NCBI GenBank assembly: GCA_029582265.1
Contig: CM055827.1
Span: forward strand, 4,263,423 to 4,327,422
Direction of reading: 5' to 3'
DNA: 64,000 nucleotides
Source of the DNA: Zoroaster sp. YZ-2022
Taxonomy: Eukaryota; Echinodermata; Asteroidea; Forcipulatida; Zoroasteridae
Positions 1-12,775 of this stretch are shown here, piece after piece. Each line of letters opens with the position of its first letter. Positions within the stretch are counted from its first letter, which is position 1. A program made the translations under genes and the position numbers. Under the pieces are notes generated by a model that was not told the origin of the DNA, did no database searches, and saw only the letters and a program-made list of their open reading frames with translations.

Positions 1-125
1 GTAAGATGGATAACATCATACGATCATTACCTCGCGCCGATCGTTACTTCTCTGACCATGCATCTGTCGTTTGTAATATGCTTATGTACAAACCGTCAGT
101 GAGGGCTAAGAAGGTCACTTACAGG

Positions 126-245
126 AAGTTAAGAGCATACTGATCGAAACGTCGAGTTGTACCCCCAGTTCTTTTCAGAACTAATTACTACTCAATTGAG
201 ATTCCACATGGTGTCACCGCAATTAGTCTTACTTAAGTTAAGAGC
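126..245 (+). repeat. Short Penelope/hammerhead-like repeat inserted in the LINE, with 11-bp target duplication
   Basis: The sequence aagttaagagc occurs at 126-136 and 235-245 and brackets a 98-bp insert. The insert begins atactgatcgaaacgtcg and ends near aattagtcttactt. It matches the 23,629-23,772, 26,653-26,802 and 6,683-6,847 copies of the same family. Removing the 109-bp net gain brings the endonuclease linker and the reverse transcriptase into one frame (109 mod 3 = 1), which supports a real insertion event. Confidence 0.85.
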
Positions 246-2418
246 TGTTGATCTGGATTGTCTTAAAGGCGACCTGGCGTCATCGAGTCTGTGTAGAGGG
301 GACCAGAGTGATCCGCTTGTTCCTAGTGATCTTGACAAGCTTGTGCAGGACTATAATAAGATCTTGTCCAGTACAATTGATCACCATGCGCCTAAGAAGA
401 CAAAGATCGTGACAGCAAGGCCTAAGGTTCCGTGGTATAACGAGGAAATTGCGGCTGCAAAGAGGCAACGTCGAAAGGTGGAACAGACCTGGAGGAAATC
501 CAAGCTACCTTCAGACCTAGCGGTGTTTAAGGCAAAGAGGAACCATGTCACCTTTGTAATGAACCAGGCGCGAGTAGCATTCTACGCTGAGTTCATTGAA
601 GAAAATAGTGCTGATCAGGGCAGATTGTTCAGAGTCACGAAGAAGCTCCTCATGCCAAAAAATGAACTGTCCTTTCCAGACTATCATGATAATACGTTGT
701 TAGCCAATGACATCGGTAGATTCTTTGCGCGTAAAATAAATAAGATCCGTGTTGAGCTTGACGCTACGGATGTTAATGCTGAAGATTGTGATAGACTCTC
801 GGATGATCCAGCAGTTGATGATGAACATAAACTGTGTGCCTTCCAATCACTTTCCCAAGATGACATGAAAAAAATCATACAGAAGTCGGCCAAGAAAAGC
901 TGCCCGCTGGACCCTATGCCAACTTCCCTGGTTACTAATTGCCTAGAGGAACTTTTACCTACAAGTACGTGCATGATTAACTCATCTTTGTCATTTGGTT
1001 ACTTTCCATCTGAGTGGAAAACAGCTCTTGTGGATCCGCGACTCAAAAAGGCTGGCCAAGATACCTCATTTAAAAATTTAAGACCTGTGGGCAATCTCCA
1101 GTTTGTTTCAAAGCTAACTGAGCGAGCAGTCTTCAACCAGACACACGATTACATGACCCGATTTGGATTGTATCCACTCCTCCAGTCGGCGTATCGTGAG
1201 AATCATAGCACAGAGACAGCTCTACACAAGGTGCACAATATCCTGTCGAACATGGATCGTCAGAGGGTAACGCTGCTGGTGCTTCTCGATCTCAGCACCG
1301 CGTTCGACACGGTGGACCATCAAGTGCTGCTGAGTCATCTACAGAACAGTTTTGGGATAACAGGCAAGGCGCTGGATTGGTTTGGTTCCTACTTAGCGGA
1401 CAGATTTCAGTGCGTATCGGTGAATGGCTGTCACTCCGAGGGTTTTTCCCTTCCTTATGGTGTTCCTCAGGGCTCCTGTCTTGGTCCTCTTCTCTTCACT
1501 ATATATGCAAGCAAGCTCTTCGAGATAATCAAAATTCATCTTCCAGAAGTACATGCATACGCAGATGACACCCAACTTTACCTCTCATTTAAACCTGGGT
1601 TAGACACTAGTCAGCTGGAAGCCATGGAACGTTGTATTAATGACATAAGGACTTGGATGACATTAGATAAGTTGAAATTAAACGATAATAAAACTGAATT
1701 TATGATTTTAGGTACGCATAAGCAACTAAGTAAAGTAAACATTAAGCAAATTACGGTTGGTAATGTATGCGTAGAGGCAGTGGATAGTAGTAGGAATCTT
1801 GGGGCGTGGTTTGATAATCACCTCAGCATGACCACGCATATAAATAAGATTTGCCAGGTAACTTATTATCATCTTTATAATATTAGACGCATTAGGAAGT
1901 TTTTGTCTCTTAGCTCTTCTAAGGTTCTAGTACAAGCAATTATTATGGCGCGTATTGATTATTGCAACAGTCTGCTATTTGGAGTGCCCGCTGTTCATCT
2001 GGCCAAACTGCAGCGGTTACAGAATTCAGCAGCTAGGTTTATCTGTTATATTCCTAGATACAATCATATTTCACCAGTCCTGATCAATTTACACTGGCTG
2101 CCTATTAAGTTTAGAATAGATTATAAGATAGCCGTACTTGTATTTAAAACTATTAATGGTCTAGCACCAGGATATCTTAGCAATCTAATTAGTATAAGAG
2201 AGAGATCCAGCTACAGTCTGAGATCAAATAATAATGGAACACTACTGATGCCTCCTGCCATCATAACCAAGAAGACTCTAGGTGATCGTGCCTTTGCCGC
2301 AGCAGCACCCAAAGTATGGAACCAATTACCACTAAACATCAGGAACGAGGACAAATTTTATAAATTTAAATCACTACTGAAAATGCATCTTTTTAAAATA
2401 GTTTTTAATTTAGGTTAG
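157..2418 (+). CDS. LINE reverse transcriptase open frame (753 codons, pseudo-start inside an insertion)
   Basis: Open frame for the reverse transcriptase part of the LINE. The first ATG at this position lies inside the 109-bp inserted repeat, so it is not the element's natural start; true LINE coding begins again at about base 246 with VDLDCLKGDL. Motifs in order: LDLSTAFDTVDH (palm motif A aspartate), VPQGSCLGPLLF, YADDTQLYL (motif C), KLKLNDNKTEFMILG, then a thumb/C-terminal region with a conserved WNQLPLNIR box. The catalytic aspartates are present. The upstream endonuclease lies in another frame across the insertion, so this copy should not make the full polyprotein. Codon use and position are those of a mobile element, not a host gene. 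Confidence 0.75.
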   Translation: MYPQFFSELITTQLRFHMVSPQLVLLKLRAVDLDCLKGDLASSSLCRGDQSDPLVPSDLDKLVQDYNKILSSTIDHHAPKKTKIVTARPKVPWYNEEIAAAKRQRRKVEQTWRKSKLPSDLAVFKAKRNHVTFVMNQARVAFYAEFIEENSADQGRLFRVTKKLLMPKNELSFPDYHDNTLLANDIGRFFARKINKIRVELDATDVNAEDCDRLSDDPAVDDEHKLCAFQSLSQDDMKKIIQKSAKKSCPLDPMPTSLVTNCLEELLPTSTCMINSSLSFGYFPSEWKTALVDPRLKKAGQDTSFKNLRPVGNLQFVSKLTERAVFNQTHDYMTRFGLYPLLQSAYRENHSTETALHKVHNILSNMDRQRVTLLVLLDLSTAFDTVDHQVLLSHLQNSFGITGKALDWFGSYLADRFQCVSVNGCHSEGFSLPYGVPQGSCLGPLLFTIYASKLFEIIKIHLPEVHAYADDTQLYLSFKPGLDTSQLEAMERCINDIRTWMTLDKLKLNDNKTEFMILGTHKQLSKVNIKQITVGNVCVEAVDSSRNLGAWFDNHLSMTTHINKICQVTYYHLYNIRRIRKFLSLSSSKVLVQAIIMARIDYCNSLLFGVPAVHLAKLQRLQNSAARFICYIPRYNHISPVLINLHWLPIKFRIDYKIAVLVFKTINGLAPGYLSNLISIRERSSYSLRSNNNGTLLMPPAIITKKTLGDRAFAAAAPKVWNQLPLNIRNEDKFYKFKSLLKMHLFKIVFNLG

Positions 2419-2846
2419 GCCCAGTTGTTTTAAGTGCTCTTTGTAGAGTGCAGGCGGTGAAACCCTGGAGCATCTGAATAGTGCCAAATGGTGCTAAATT
2501 TCCTATATAGTGCTGTTTGTTATTGTTCAGCTTGTATAGCTTCATGCTTTCATTGCAGTTTTTAAATTTTTAGATATAATTATTATTATCATTATTAGTA
2601 CTAAGATTTCTTCATTTTTGTATTAGTGGCTTTTATGTAAGTTTTATAGTTTTAGTATTTTTAACTGTTATGCGCATTTGATCATATTTACATGAAATTT
2701 GCGCAATATAAATAATAAATATTATTATTATTATTATTATTCATAGAAACGATGGCATAGGACAAAAATTCAAATCAACTGTACAAAAAAATCTCCCCAA
2801 CACATAACCAAAGTCCTAAATTGAAACCAATTGAGATTGTTGTTAC

Positions 2847-5800
2847 CTTTGCTCTCCAATTTTGTGCTTCCATTTCATCCGCTAATGACATCTCCCCACC
2901 ACTCTCCAATCTGCCTACGGAGGGCACTGCATTCATGGCAAGCTGGCCCTGCTGTTCCTCAACAAGTTCGGTCAGCTCTGCGATCCGGGCGAGATGGTGG
3001 TTCCTGGTTTCCTCGGCCTCCTTGCCCTGCTCTTCAAGGAACAGGTTCAACGTTTCAATCTCCTCCTGTCTAGCGCGGAGTGTCTTAGTGAGCTCTGGGA
3101 TAAAAACAAATTTGTTTGAAAATCAGAACAAGCCATAGCTGTTTACATCCCAAAATGATGAAAAAGTAGGACATTTCCTCTCTTCAAATCTGGAATCATA
3201 ACTGAAAAAATGTGTTCTTGTTCTTTAAAAAACGATTTTGAAAAGGGCATGTTTTATACTGGTTTCTGGGTGTGTGTGTACGCAATGCTGTCGTATTTCA
3301 AAATTTATTACTGGTTCCTGTGACATGCGTCATAACTTCTGCAAAAATATTACATGATAGACATATATAGATTGGTGAAATTCTTGCGTCGGGAGATAAA
3401 CAATTGATTTAATTTTGCCCCACACCGACGTGTGTATAGCACTGCATGCTCAGTGCTTTCCGAGTGTCTGTGAAAAAACTACACAGGCGACTCGGGCAGG
3501 ATTCGAACACACAACCTCCTGCTTACTAGTGCAGACGTCTTACCTCTCGACCACCGAGCTTGCCCGATGACGATTGGCCGGCTAGAATCCTATATAGCAG
3601 CGGGTTCCGCGATATATATAGATTGGTGAAATTCTTGCGTCGGGAGATAAACAATTGATTTAATTTTGCCCCACATGATAGACATAATTAGCGAAACCTA
3701 TATCTTTCGTTTATATTATGTTTAAAAAAATATACATAGTTTGAGTTCTGTTTTTTAGGGAACTCTATAACAAAAAACACCCAACTTTAACACTGGCAAG
3801 TCTTGCGGTTTTAAGGATTAGCGCTGGTTCTATGAATCTACAGACTGCTGGCAGAACTATTGTTCCCTTAACCGGGGGATTAGTGCTTTGCATATTGGTT
3901 CTTTTGTTGTCCCAGCAAGCGAAGATCTCTCCAGACTCCATAATGAGGATAAACCCAGTCTGATTCAAATTTTGGCCAGGTAAACAATACCGGGTTCTGA
4001 CCGGGCTACCAAATTCCACCGGGTTATTTATGCATTTGGGCCTTACAGCGTTGGTATTTGGAAATGCAGGTTCATGTCAACCCTCTCTAGTTTTCAGGAT
4101 ATATCGTGAGACTAACCTCCGATTGTTTCAAATAAGAGCTATAAGTCTTTTTGTTTGAAACAAAAATACTGTTAAAGGTTTTTAATGCGTGTTTTTTGTG
4201 ATTACCTATAGTATAGTGGGTTATAAAGGGAAATCAAATGACAAGAGTGAAAAAGCATTCACAACTTTGATAGAAAACATTTTGAGCAATAAGTTTCCAC
4301 CTGGTAATTTTGTAACCAATGTTTGACCCTTCCCTAGCAAAATACTTTGGAAACAATTTGCCTCCCAAATGCTTACCTTCTACTCTTTCCTTGGACTCTA
4401 CTTGTTCCCTCTGTGGATTTCTTGTCCTTTCCAAATCCTCCTTGCCCTCACCCGATAAGACCTTTGAGGCACTGGCCACAGAGGCCCGATCCTTTTCAAT
4501 GTCTTCAATCTGTTGCGCTAGGGCGGCTATCTTAGCAGCCGATTCTTGTTCCTTGTTCTCTGCCTCTGACCGTTGCTTGTCGAGATTCTGGTTCAGTGTC
4601 TCCAGCTCAATGAGCTGTTCCTCCAAGCGTTGGTTCCCCATCTCCAACTCTTCGTCCCGCATCTGAATCATCTTTTCAAGTTCTGTTTTTGGAAATGAAT
4701 TTCAGTGAAGAGTTTTAGAAATAAGGATATATAGATATAGATATAGATATAGATATAGATATATATATATATATATATATGTGTATTATCTCCAAAGCAA
4801 GAATAAACCTGTAATTAATGGGTAAAAAGAATGAATACATTGTAAATAAAAATCTTGCCTTTTAACTGTGTGACTTGCATCTCATTCTCTTGAGAAGATT
4901 CTAAGAGTATGTCACGTTCCGCTAGCTTTGCTTTCAATGCTAGCATTTCTTGCTCCGAGTTTTTGAGTGAATCTTTAAGACCGTCTTGCTGTTCTGCTAG
5001 CTGAGCCTTTAGCAGTATAACGTCCTGCTCCTTCTCAAGAGAAGTCGTCAAGCGAGTCTCACGATCCTCCAACTCTGCTTTCATTGCTAGGATTTCTTGC
5101 TCTGACTTTTCGAGTGAGTCTACAAGACTATCCAGTTGTTCTAACTGAGCTTTTAGTTGTACAACTTCCTGCTCCTTTTCCTGGGAAGACATATACAGGA
5201 GGTTGTCCCGCTCTTCCAACTCTGCTTTCAGAGCAAGGATTTCTTGCTCTGACATTTGGAGCGAGTCCAAAAGACCATCCCGTTGTACTAACACAGCTTT
5301 AAGTTGTTCAACCTCCTGCTCCTTCTCTAGAGGAGATGCTAAGAGGTTGTCCCGCTCTTCCAACTCTTTTTTGAGACAGCCCACAAGCCCATCCTGTTGC
5401 TGTAACCGAGCTTTTAGTTGTTCAAGTTCCTGCTCATTCTCAAGAGAAGATGCTAACAGAGTCTCACATTCTTCCAACTTTGCTTTCAATGCAAGGATTT
5501 CTTGCTCTGACTGTAGGAGTGAGTCCACAAGTCCATCCTGTTGTTCTAACTGAGCTTTAAGCAGTTCAACTGCCTGCTCTGTCTCTAGAGAAAACGCTAA
5601 GAGGGTGTCACGTTCCCCCAACTCTGCTTTCGGAGCAAGTATTTCTTGCTCTGACTTTTGGAGTGAGTCCACAAGACCATCCAGTTGTTCTAACTGAGCC
5701 TTCAATTGCCCAACTTCCTGATCATTCTCTAGAGCAGACACCAAGCGAGTGTCATGTTCTTCCAACTCTGCTTTCAGAGCGAGGATTTCTTGCTCCGACT

Positions 5801-8800
5801 TTTGGAGTGAATCTTTCAGACCATTTTGCTGTTCTAACTGAGTTTTCAGTAGGGCGACATCTTCAAGCAACGTTGTGACTTTGGAATCAGCATCTTGAGC
5901 TTGGCTTTCCAGATCAGCTACTCTCTCCTCAGACAGACACAAGGCATCCGAGAGCCGATTGGCCATCAGATTCTCCTCTTCTAATTGCTGAATCTTCGCT
6001 TCTAGCTCCTGCTTCTTGGAGTCCTGCAAGTCCTCACACTGCTGCTCCATCAGTAGCTGGCTTTCTGCCTTTTCTTCCTTGAGACTGGCTACTGTCTCTT
6101 CCAGCACAAGAACCTGTTGCTGAAATTCACTGCAGCGGTCATTTGCTTTAAGAAGGGCTTCGGACAAACTCCCCAACGTTGCCTCAGTGGTGTTGTTTGA
6201 TGATGCCGATGATTTTGGAGATATCATCTACAGAAAACAAAAATAGTATGCAAATGATCCACTTCTAACCCAAGAACCCCTGTATGCAGTACTATCACAG
6301 ATGAAGAAAGTTAAGGACACAGGAAAATACCAGGCAAGGAGGGGGTCACAGAACAACAACTACCTCATTATTTACTAACCTCTGTTTGACATTCAGCATC
6401 CACTGAGCCCGATTCCATCATGGCGAAGTGGACGTGGGCCTCGCGTCTTTTTCTCTTCTTTCTCTGCGGGCTCAGGGGGACAGCACTGAAAGCAATGATG
6501 TGATCTTCAGTGTTCTCCACTTGTTCCATGTCCTGCCAAAACTCCATCTGCTTGGTGTTGTTGAAATCTGTGACAAATAAGGACAAATGTTTATCATGCT
6601 GTGGCCATCTTTGTCTGGTTCCCTGTATACACAAGTATGATTATAACACTAACTATCATTGCATACAAGAAACTAGACTATAGGTAAAACTTGTAGCTTT
6701 GCATGGTGAGAATGATAAGTAAGACTAATTGCGGTGACACCATGTAAGAATCTCAATTGAGTAGTAATTAGTTCTGAAAAGAACTGGGGGTACTAATTAC
6801 TACTCAATTGAGATTCTTACATGGTGTCACCGCAATTAGTCTTACTTAAACTAGACTATATTTAAAAAAAAATTAAAAAAACAATTTTAGAAGAATTTGC
6901 GGCCCAGACTTTGTTTTAGACTTTAGTTTTAGCCACATTGGTTATTAAACAATCATTGCAGAAAGTTTATTCCTACTTTTGAATGAAAATGTATACACAT
7001 TGTTCCATTTGCAGACTAGATCTAACTTTGGGTGCCGACTTTGGGTGCCGACTTTGGGTGCCGACTTTGGGCGCCGACTTTCGGTTAACCGGTTAACCGA
7101 CTGTGAATGTTTCAGTTAAATGGTTAGCGAACTCCCAGCACTAGTTTGATTGAAAGGCTGGATCGGTGGACAGCCAATACAAAGGCAAAAGACCAAACAA
7201 ACCTTCACTACCGACAGAGGTGACCGATCCCTGTGGAGATTTATCTGGTGATGACGACGACTCGTCTGCTGTTGCTGAGGAGGACAACTCAGAGGGGGGT
7301 TTGGGCCTCAAGAGTGGCAGAAGGTTGACTGTGCCAGGGCACCATGTCTGACGACGCTGGAGATACAAAAGAGGTAGGTTTTGCCATTTAATGGGTGCAA
7401 CTTTAGGGATTTAATGGGGTAGGGGAGGTAAGGCTTCCAGATTGAGAGCCCTTTGTGTACAAATCCCTCTAGTCCCTGTAGTAATTTACATTCAGTTAAA
7501 ATACTTCCCTGGTAAGGCCGTTTGTTTTTTATTACTTGGATTACGGATTTGTAAGCTACAAAAAATGAGCGGGGATCGGGGAAAAAAAAAGAAAAAAAAA
7601 AGAAGAAAATGATCGGGATTACGGAATTCCAAGCTCACGAAATCGGGCGGGGCGAAAAAAAAAAGAAAAAAAAAATACCGAAGGCACGCAGGCGGCCGCC
7701 ATTGTAAAGAGCAGATGCACACACGCTGATGCTCTGCCCAAATTCGCACACACAGACCATTTGTTGACACAGCAATCGATTGCATGAGTTTGGGCCGTGA
7801 GGTCAAGTCGCGCGATGCACGTACATGTAGTTGTTACTAAATGGCCAATGTATGCACTTGGGCAAATAGTATAGTCTATAAACGGACTCGCACTTTTGTA
7901 CGTGAATGCATAACATTGGTCTGGTTTCCATCATACATCGGCGCATGATTTTTTCTCCGTTCACTGGCTCACGGTACGTGTACACATTTACTGTACATGT
8001 ATTGTAGGGATCTTGTTGTATTTGAAGAAAATGTGATCTAAAAGTATTGTTTTGTACACGATGGTGTTTTGTACGCGATCGGTGGCACTGTTGTAAGTGT
8101 TGTGGATTTTTTATATTTTTTTTACTACAAAATTTGATTTTTCGGGCGGGGATTTTTTTAATTTTTTTCAGAAACGCGATTTTTTCGAGCGGCGATTCCG
8201 TAATCCAAGTTATTAAAAAAACATGGCCTAAGTGTTAATTAAATGCAGTCAATAGCACAAGCTAACCAGTGATGTGATAAATGCCCAAGTGACAAATGTT
8301 ACTTGTGTGAAAAACGCCCTCAATGGGTCATGCATGGAGCCGAAAAAGAATTGAAATAAAGTATGAGGTGCATATTTATCCCTACAATTAAATTCTGTTA
8401 ACGAAACATGGGGTGGGAGGAGGGGGGGGGGGTTGGAACTTAGACCTGCTCATGTGTAAATGGGTTTGAGTCATATTCTCAACAATTAAATTTATAAAAT
8501 ATCCACTATTAATAATGTTCATTTTCTAAGGTATTTAAACACGGAAATATTTTGTATACTTCAAAATTTACCAAAAACCTACAACCAAAGTCATAGACGT
8601 ACCTTGTACTTGGCTTTTGAGGTTTCTGTGCTGGGCATAATAGCACTGATACCAGCCCCGCCCGATACTAGAATCATCTTTTCCAATATTCTAATCTTTT
8701 GCTCCTGCTGCTCATGAAGACGTGATTTCTCCTCGAATAGTTCACCTTGCTGTTCCAGCTACACAGATGGGAAATGTTTACACTTGTATCAACACGATGC

Positions 8801-11800
8801 TATTAATTTGTGACTGGATTCCACACAAAATGAGGGAAGTTTTCTTAAAGGGACGGTTTAACATTGAAAAACTGCTTCTATGAGTATGTTTACTATCTTT
8901 CCTTGTAACAGTTTTTTTTTAAATTGTTTTCTAAAAACGTGAAAACCGTTTGTGATGAAAACTTGATGGTTAAAATGAATATGCATTACAAAATACTTCT
9001 GCGGTACCTTCCATTCCATACCATTCCATTCCTTCCAATGAAGTCCTGGCTGTACTCTTAGGTGAACTAGAATTGGAATCTACATTTAAAAAAAAAATTA
9101 CCTCTAAGACTTTCCTCTTCAGCTCTTGAATTTCTTTCTTCTGCCGCTGCATCATAGCCTCATCCGACAAGACCTCGTTGACTTGTGGCTTGTTCTTTAT
9201 CGTCTTTGCCCTGCTGGCAAACTGTCGGCAGATAAAGAATAATGGGAATTTGTACACACACAATGCCATAACATGGCGATGCTAAGTGCCACAGACTGGG
9301 AGACTGGGTGCATTTTCACCACTAGAGGGCTGACGGAGCAATATCCCTTTAATACACTATAGCCATCTTTGTCGGGTTCCTTAACCAGTTCGCGTCGGAG
9401 GCCGTGTAGACACGCAATTTTTTTTTGCACCACGGATCGGAGAGCGTCTAAACACGCCATAGGAAACTCGGGAATATTTGTATGCATGCTCGGTTGACGT
9501 GGCAATGAGCCGAGCGAAGAGTGACATGCTCGGTAGACGTGGCCACGCGCTGTGGAAGCTTCCATTAATGTGTTTGTGTGGGAAAAAGAAACCCGCACAG
9601 GGGCCCAGAAAAACTTTTTTATTCCCGACGCGAACTAGTTAATTGCATGTGCAATCATAGCACTGATTCTCACTACATAAAAAGGGACAGACTATTTTCC
9701 TTAAAGCATCGGTTTGGATCTTCAAAAAGCCAACTACACATTTAACTGCGGCTAACAAGGGTTTCTATACTGCTGCACCCAGCATTTAGAATGAACTACC
9801 ATCTGGTATCCGTTCATGCTTCTTCATTGAGTCAATTTAATACATCTCTGAAGACTCATTTATTTTAGGCACTGTGTATTTTTAAATTGTACTTGCATCT
9901 CACTGTAAAGCACTGTGATACCGTTTGTGTAAGAGCGCTATATAAATGCCTTCATTGTATTGTATTGTATGTGGATTGTGCAGAGCTGCCAACATTTCAA
10001 AATTCCAATTCGTAATGAAACCGACCAAGACATAACAATGTGTATTAAAACTAAAATGATGGTCAAGATGGCCAACTGCAAATAAATCAAACCAAAACCT
10101 ACTACATATATGTACGTAAATCAATTTCTGAAAAAATTCGAAATAATTACGAAAAATTTGCAATAGTTGGCAGCTATGATTGTGTATAGAAGAAACACCA
10201 AGCAGGTTGCTGCATGATACAAGTCAATTAAAACAAAAATATGACAAGTGAGTTATTATGTTAGTTAGAGTGAAAAGACACAACCTAACAACTGTGTTCT
10301 GTTGTATGGTTATATACAAGTCTCCATCTCTCTATGTTACTGTCTGTGCCGTACACATAGATGGGATTTGTGAGTAATGCGTATCTCAACCAAATTCTAG
10401 CACAGTTACTAGAATGAATAATTTGTTCGACATCCTCTCCTGTCTTTTCGATTTATTAATCAAAACTTTATGAACAAATTTAATTGAGTTTCTGGGTTAT
10501 ATACCTGAAGTGTACCATGAGTCTGTTCGATGGAGGTCGGCGTGACCGTGCAGATGATTGCCGTACTGGCGTTACCCCCAAGGGACATCTGCAGAATCCT
10601 GGTCAGCTTGGAGTCCCTGAAGGGGATGAACTCCGCCCCCTGGCTCAACTTGTTGATGACCATGGCCAGTACGTGGAGAGACAGATTAATCTTGCAGGCC
10701 TCTCGGAGGCGGATACCGTCAGCTCTGGTCTCATTGGCTCGCTCAGATCCGGCTAAGTCAACCATGTTCTGAAAGGAGTCGATATAAATGTTTGAATACA
10801 TTGATTTTTTGTTTGAAATATTAAATTTTAAATATGAAAAACCGAGAGCACAAACCCTCTGGCAAGCTGTGCTTGATCGTAAGCATTATGTGGACTTTAA
10901 AGAGAATGTATACCAGTAGAAAACTTCCATTTTATTGTGTACTTCAGATATTTACAAAACAACTAACTGGTGAAAGTTTCAGCTCATTACGCCGTTTCAT
11001 TTTATACAAGAAAATAGTGAAACTGTATTGAGCAAAAACAAAAATTCATCGTAAAAATGCACTCCAATGAAAAATTTTCAAACATTCAGTTGGGAAATTA
11101 ATTTAAAAGTTTTACTAAAATGACAGAAAGAGACAGAAAGATGTTTTATACTTACAATGTCTACTTTCAAAAACTTTCTACCCGTTAAACTGACTTAAGG
11201 GACCTTAACCCTCCTACTTCTGGTACCTTTTTCATACAAGTTGATGCACCATTTCAAACCATTCGATTTTGTGGTTTTGAATGGTGAAATAACTGTGTAC
11301 GGTATTGATTCCCCCAAATGGTTTTGAATAGTAGGTCAGCTAATACAAAACCTTGTTTGGATCTTTCCAAATGGTAGTACAGCTAATACAAAACCTTGTT
11401 TGGATACTTCTAAGTGGTGAATCAATGGACCCTCTATGCATTTGAATGGATTTGAATGGTAGTAAAGCTTGCTACCAACACTGTTCAAATGGTATCACCA
11501 TGTGTGTACAAAACCAATAGGCATTTTTTAAAGTGGAAATTTTGAATGGTTTCAAATGGTCTATCAGTAGGAGGGTTAAGGGACTTAACAGGAATCTTAT
11601 CAAAAGATAAAGGTTAAGGAGTCCATCTTCACATCTCAAAACAGACTGTCTATATAAATGACTTACCAAATGGGATACCTTTACTGCAAGTTTTACGGAC
11701 TTTCTGCCTGGATTTATTTCCCTAGACTCGATGATCTAAAATATTTTTGGACAAAAGAAGGAAAAGAAAGATTTAAAATAATAATTACAGGTGCATTAAA

Positions 11801-12740
11801 AAGCCAAATTACTTTACTGCAGTTGCATATAAGGGAGTGTCCCATAACATCTAGAACGTTCCATTGAGAAAACTGCCTGTTCCCATCAGGAATGCACGCT
11901 GTTCTCACTGGGAACAGGGCGACATTCCATTGGGAAGTACACGGTGGGAACATCGGGAATTCCCATTTGGAAAAGCTGCTGATCCCATTGCAAACACTAA
12001 ACGTTCCTTTCGGGAATGCACTGTGTTCTCAAAAGGAATTTTCCAAATGGAACAAGAACGTTCCGTCTTTTGAGAATGCTCCTGAAGCGACATTCACTTG
12101 TATCCACCAAGATCAACTGTGTTCAAGATGGCAGACTTGACCCTAATTAACCTACCATGCGGAATATTGTGTGAGAACGACTACTTCGTTCATTCATGTC
12201 TGTCTGACCGACGTGGCGTCGGGCTGCATGAAAGAAAAACAATTTAAAAAAAAATCAACAACATTAATTAATTTCATTATCTCATAATTGTTTTGGGCAT
12301 TATCCAAATGTTATTTTTAATAAGCGATTAGACGATGATTTTAGATTTTGCACTGTTTCTTTGACTACACAATTTGTCAAAAAATTCTGGTAAATATTTG
12401 AATTTTTTAGTAGATTTCCTAAACGGAAGGTAAATAATGAATTCAAAATATGTGTCATGTCAAGCAAAAGGGTAAATTCAGGTGAATACTATTTTTGCAT
12501 AGTTTGACTCAAATGGTGTCAGGTTGTCTAAATTGGTTGCCAATTTGGAACCAGCCTTGATGGTCTCCATTCTATCCCAAACTTTGGCAAAACACAGAAG
12601 GGAACCATTGTCAATTTAAAACAAAAAAACTGTACCATGGTTGTTCAAGCAGTAATGGACTAAGCATTTGCACTGTTGAATAGTGATCAACAATATTGAA
12701 CCAGTAAAGCACATGTTTGTTTATTTGTTTATTTGTTTGT

Positions 12741-12775
<35 letters not shown>

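Larger units (their letters stand above)
1..2742 (+). mobile_element. L2/CR1-like LINE, 5'-truncated by window edge, frame broken by a small insertion
   Basis: Retrotransposon encoding endonuclease and reverse transcriptase. Frame 3 from base 3 to about 136 reads the end of an apurinic-type endonuclease (SDHASVV at about 54-74) and the linker VTYRKLRA. A 109-bp insertion then shifts frame, and frame 1 carries the rest to the stop at 2,416-2,418. The reverse transcriptase shows LLDLSTAFDTVDH (about 1285-1320), GVPQGSCLGPLLF (about 1460-1500) and the catalytic YADDTQLYL at about 1558. The C-terminal tail FAAAAPKVWNQLPLNIR at about 2290-2345 is typical of L2/CR1 elements. The 3' UTR ends in an ATT-rich tail at 2,715-2,742, as expected for L2-type 3' ends. 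Apart from the insertion no stop or frameshift is visible over about 720 codons, suggesting a fairly young copy. It lies in or beyond the last visible CENP-E intron, on the opposite strand. Confidence 0.9.

Noticed and set aside
5084..5878. Several open frames on the plus strand
   Set aside because: They are antisense shadows of the repetitive CENP-E coiled-coil exon; composition is serine/cysteine-rich and mirrors the repeat unit.
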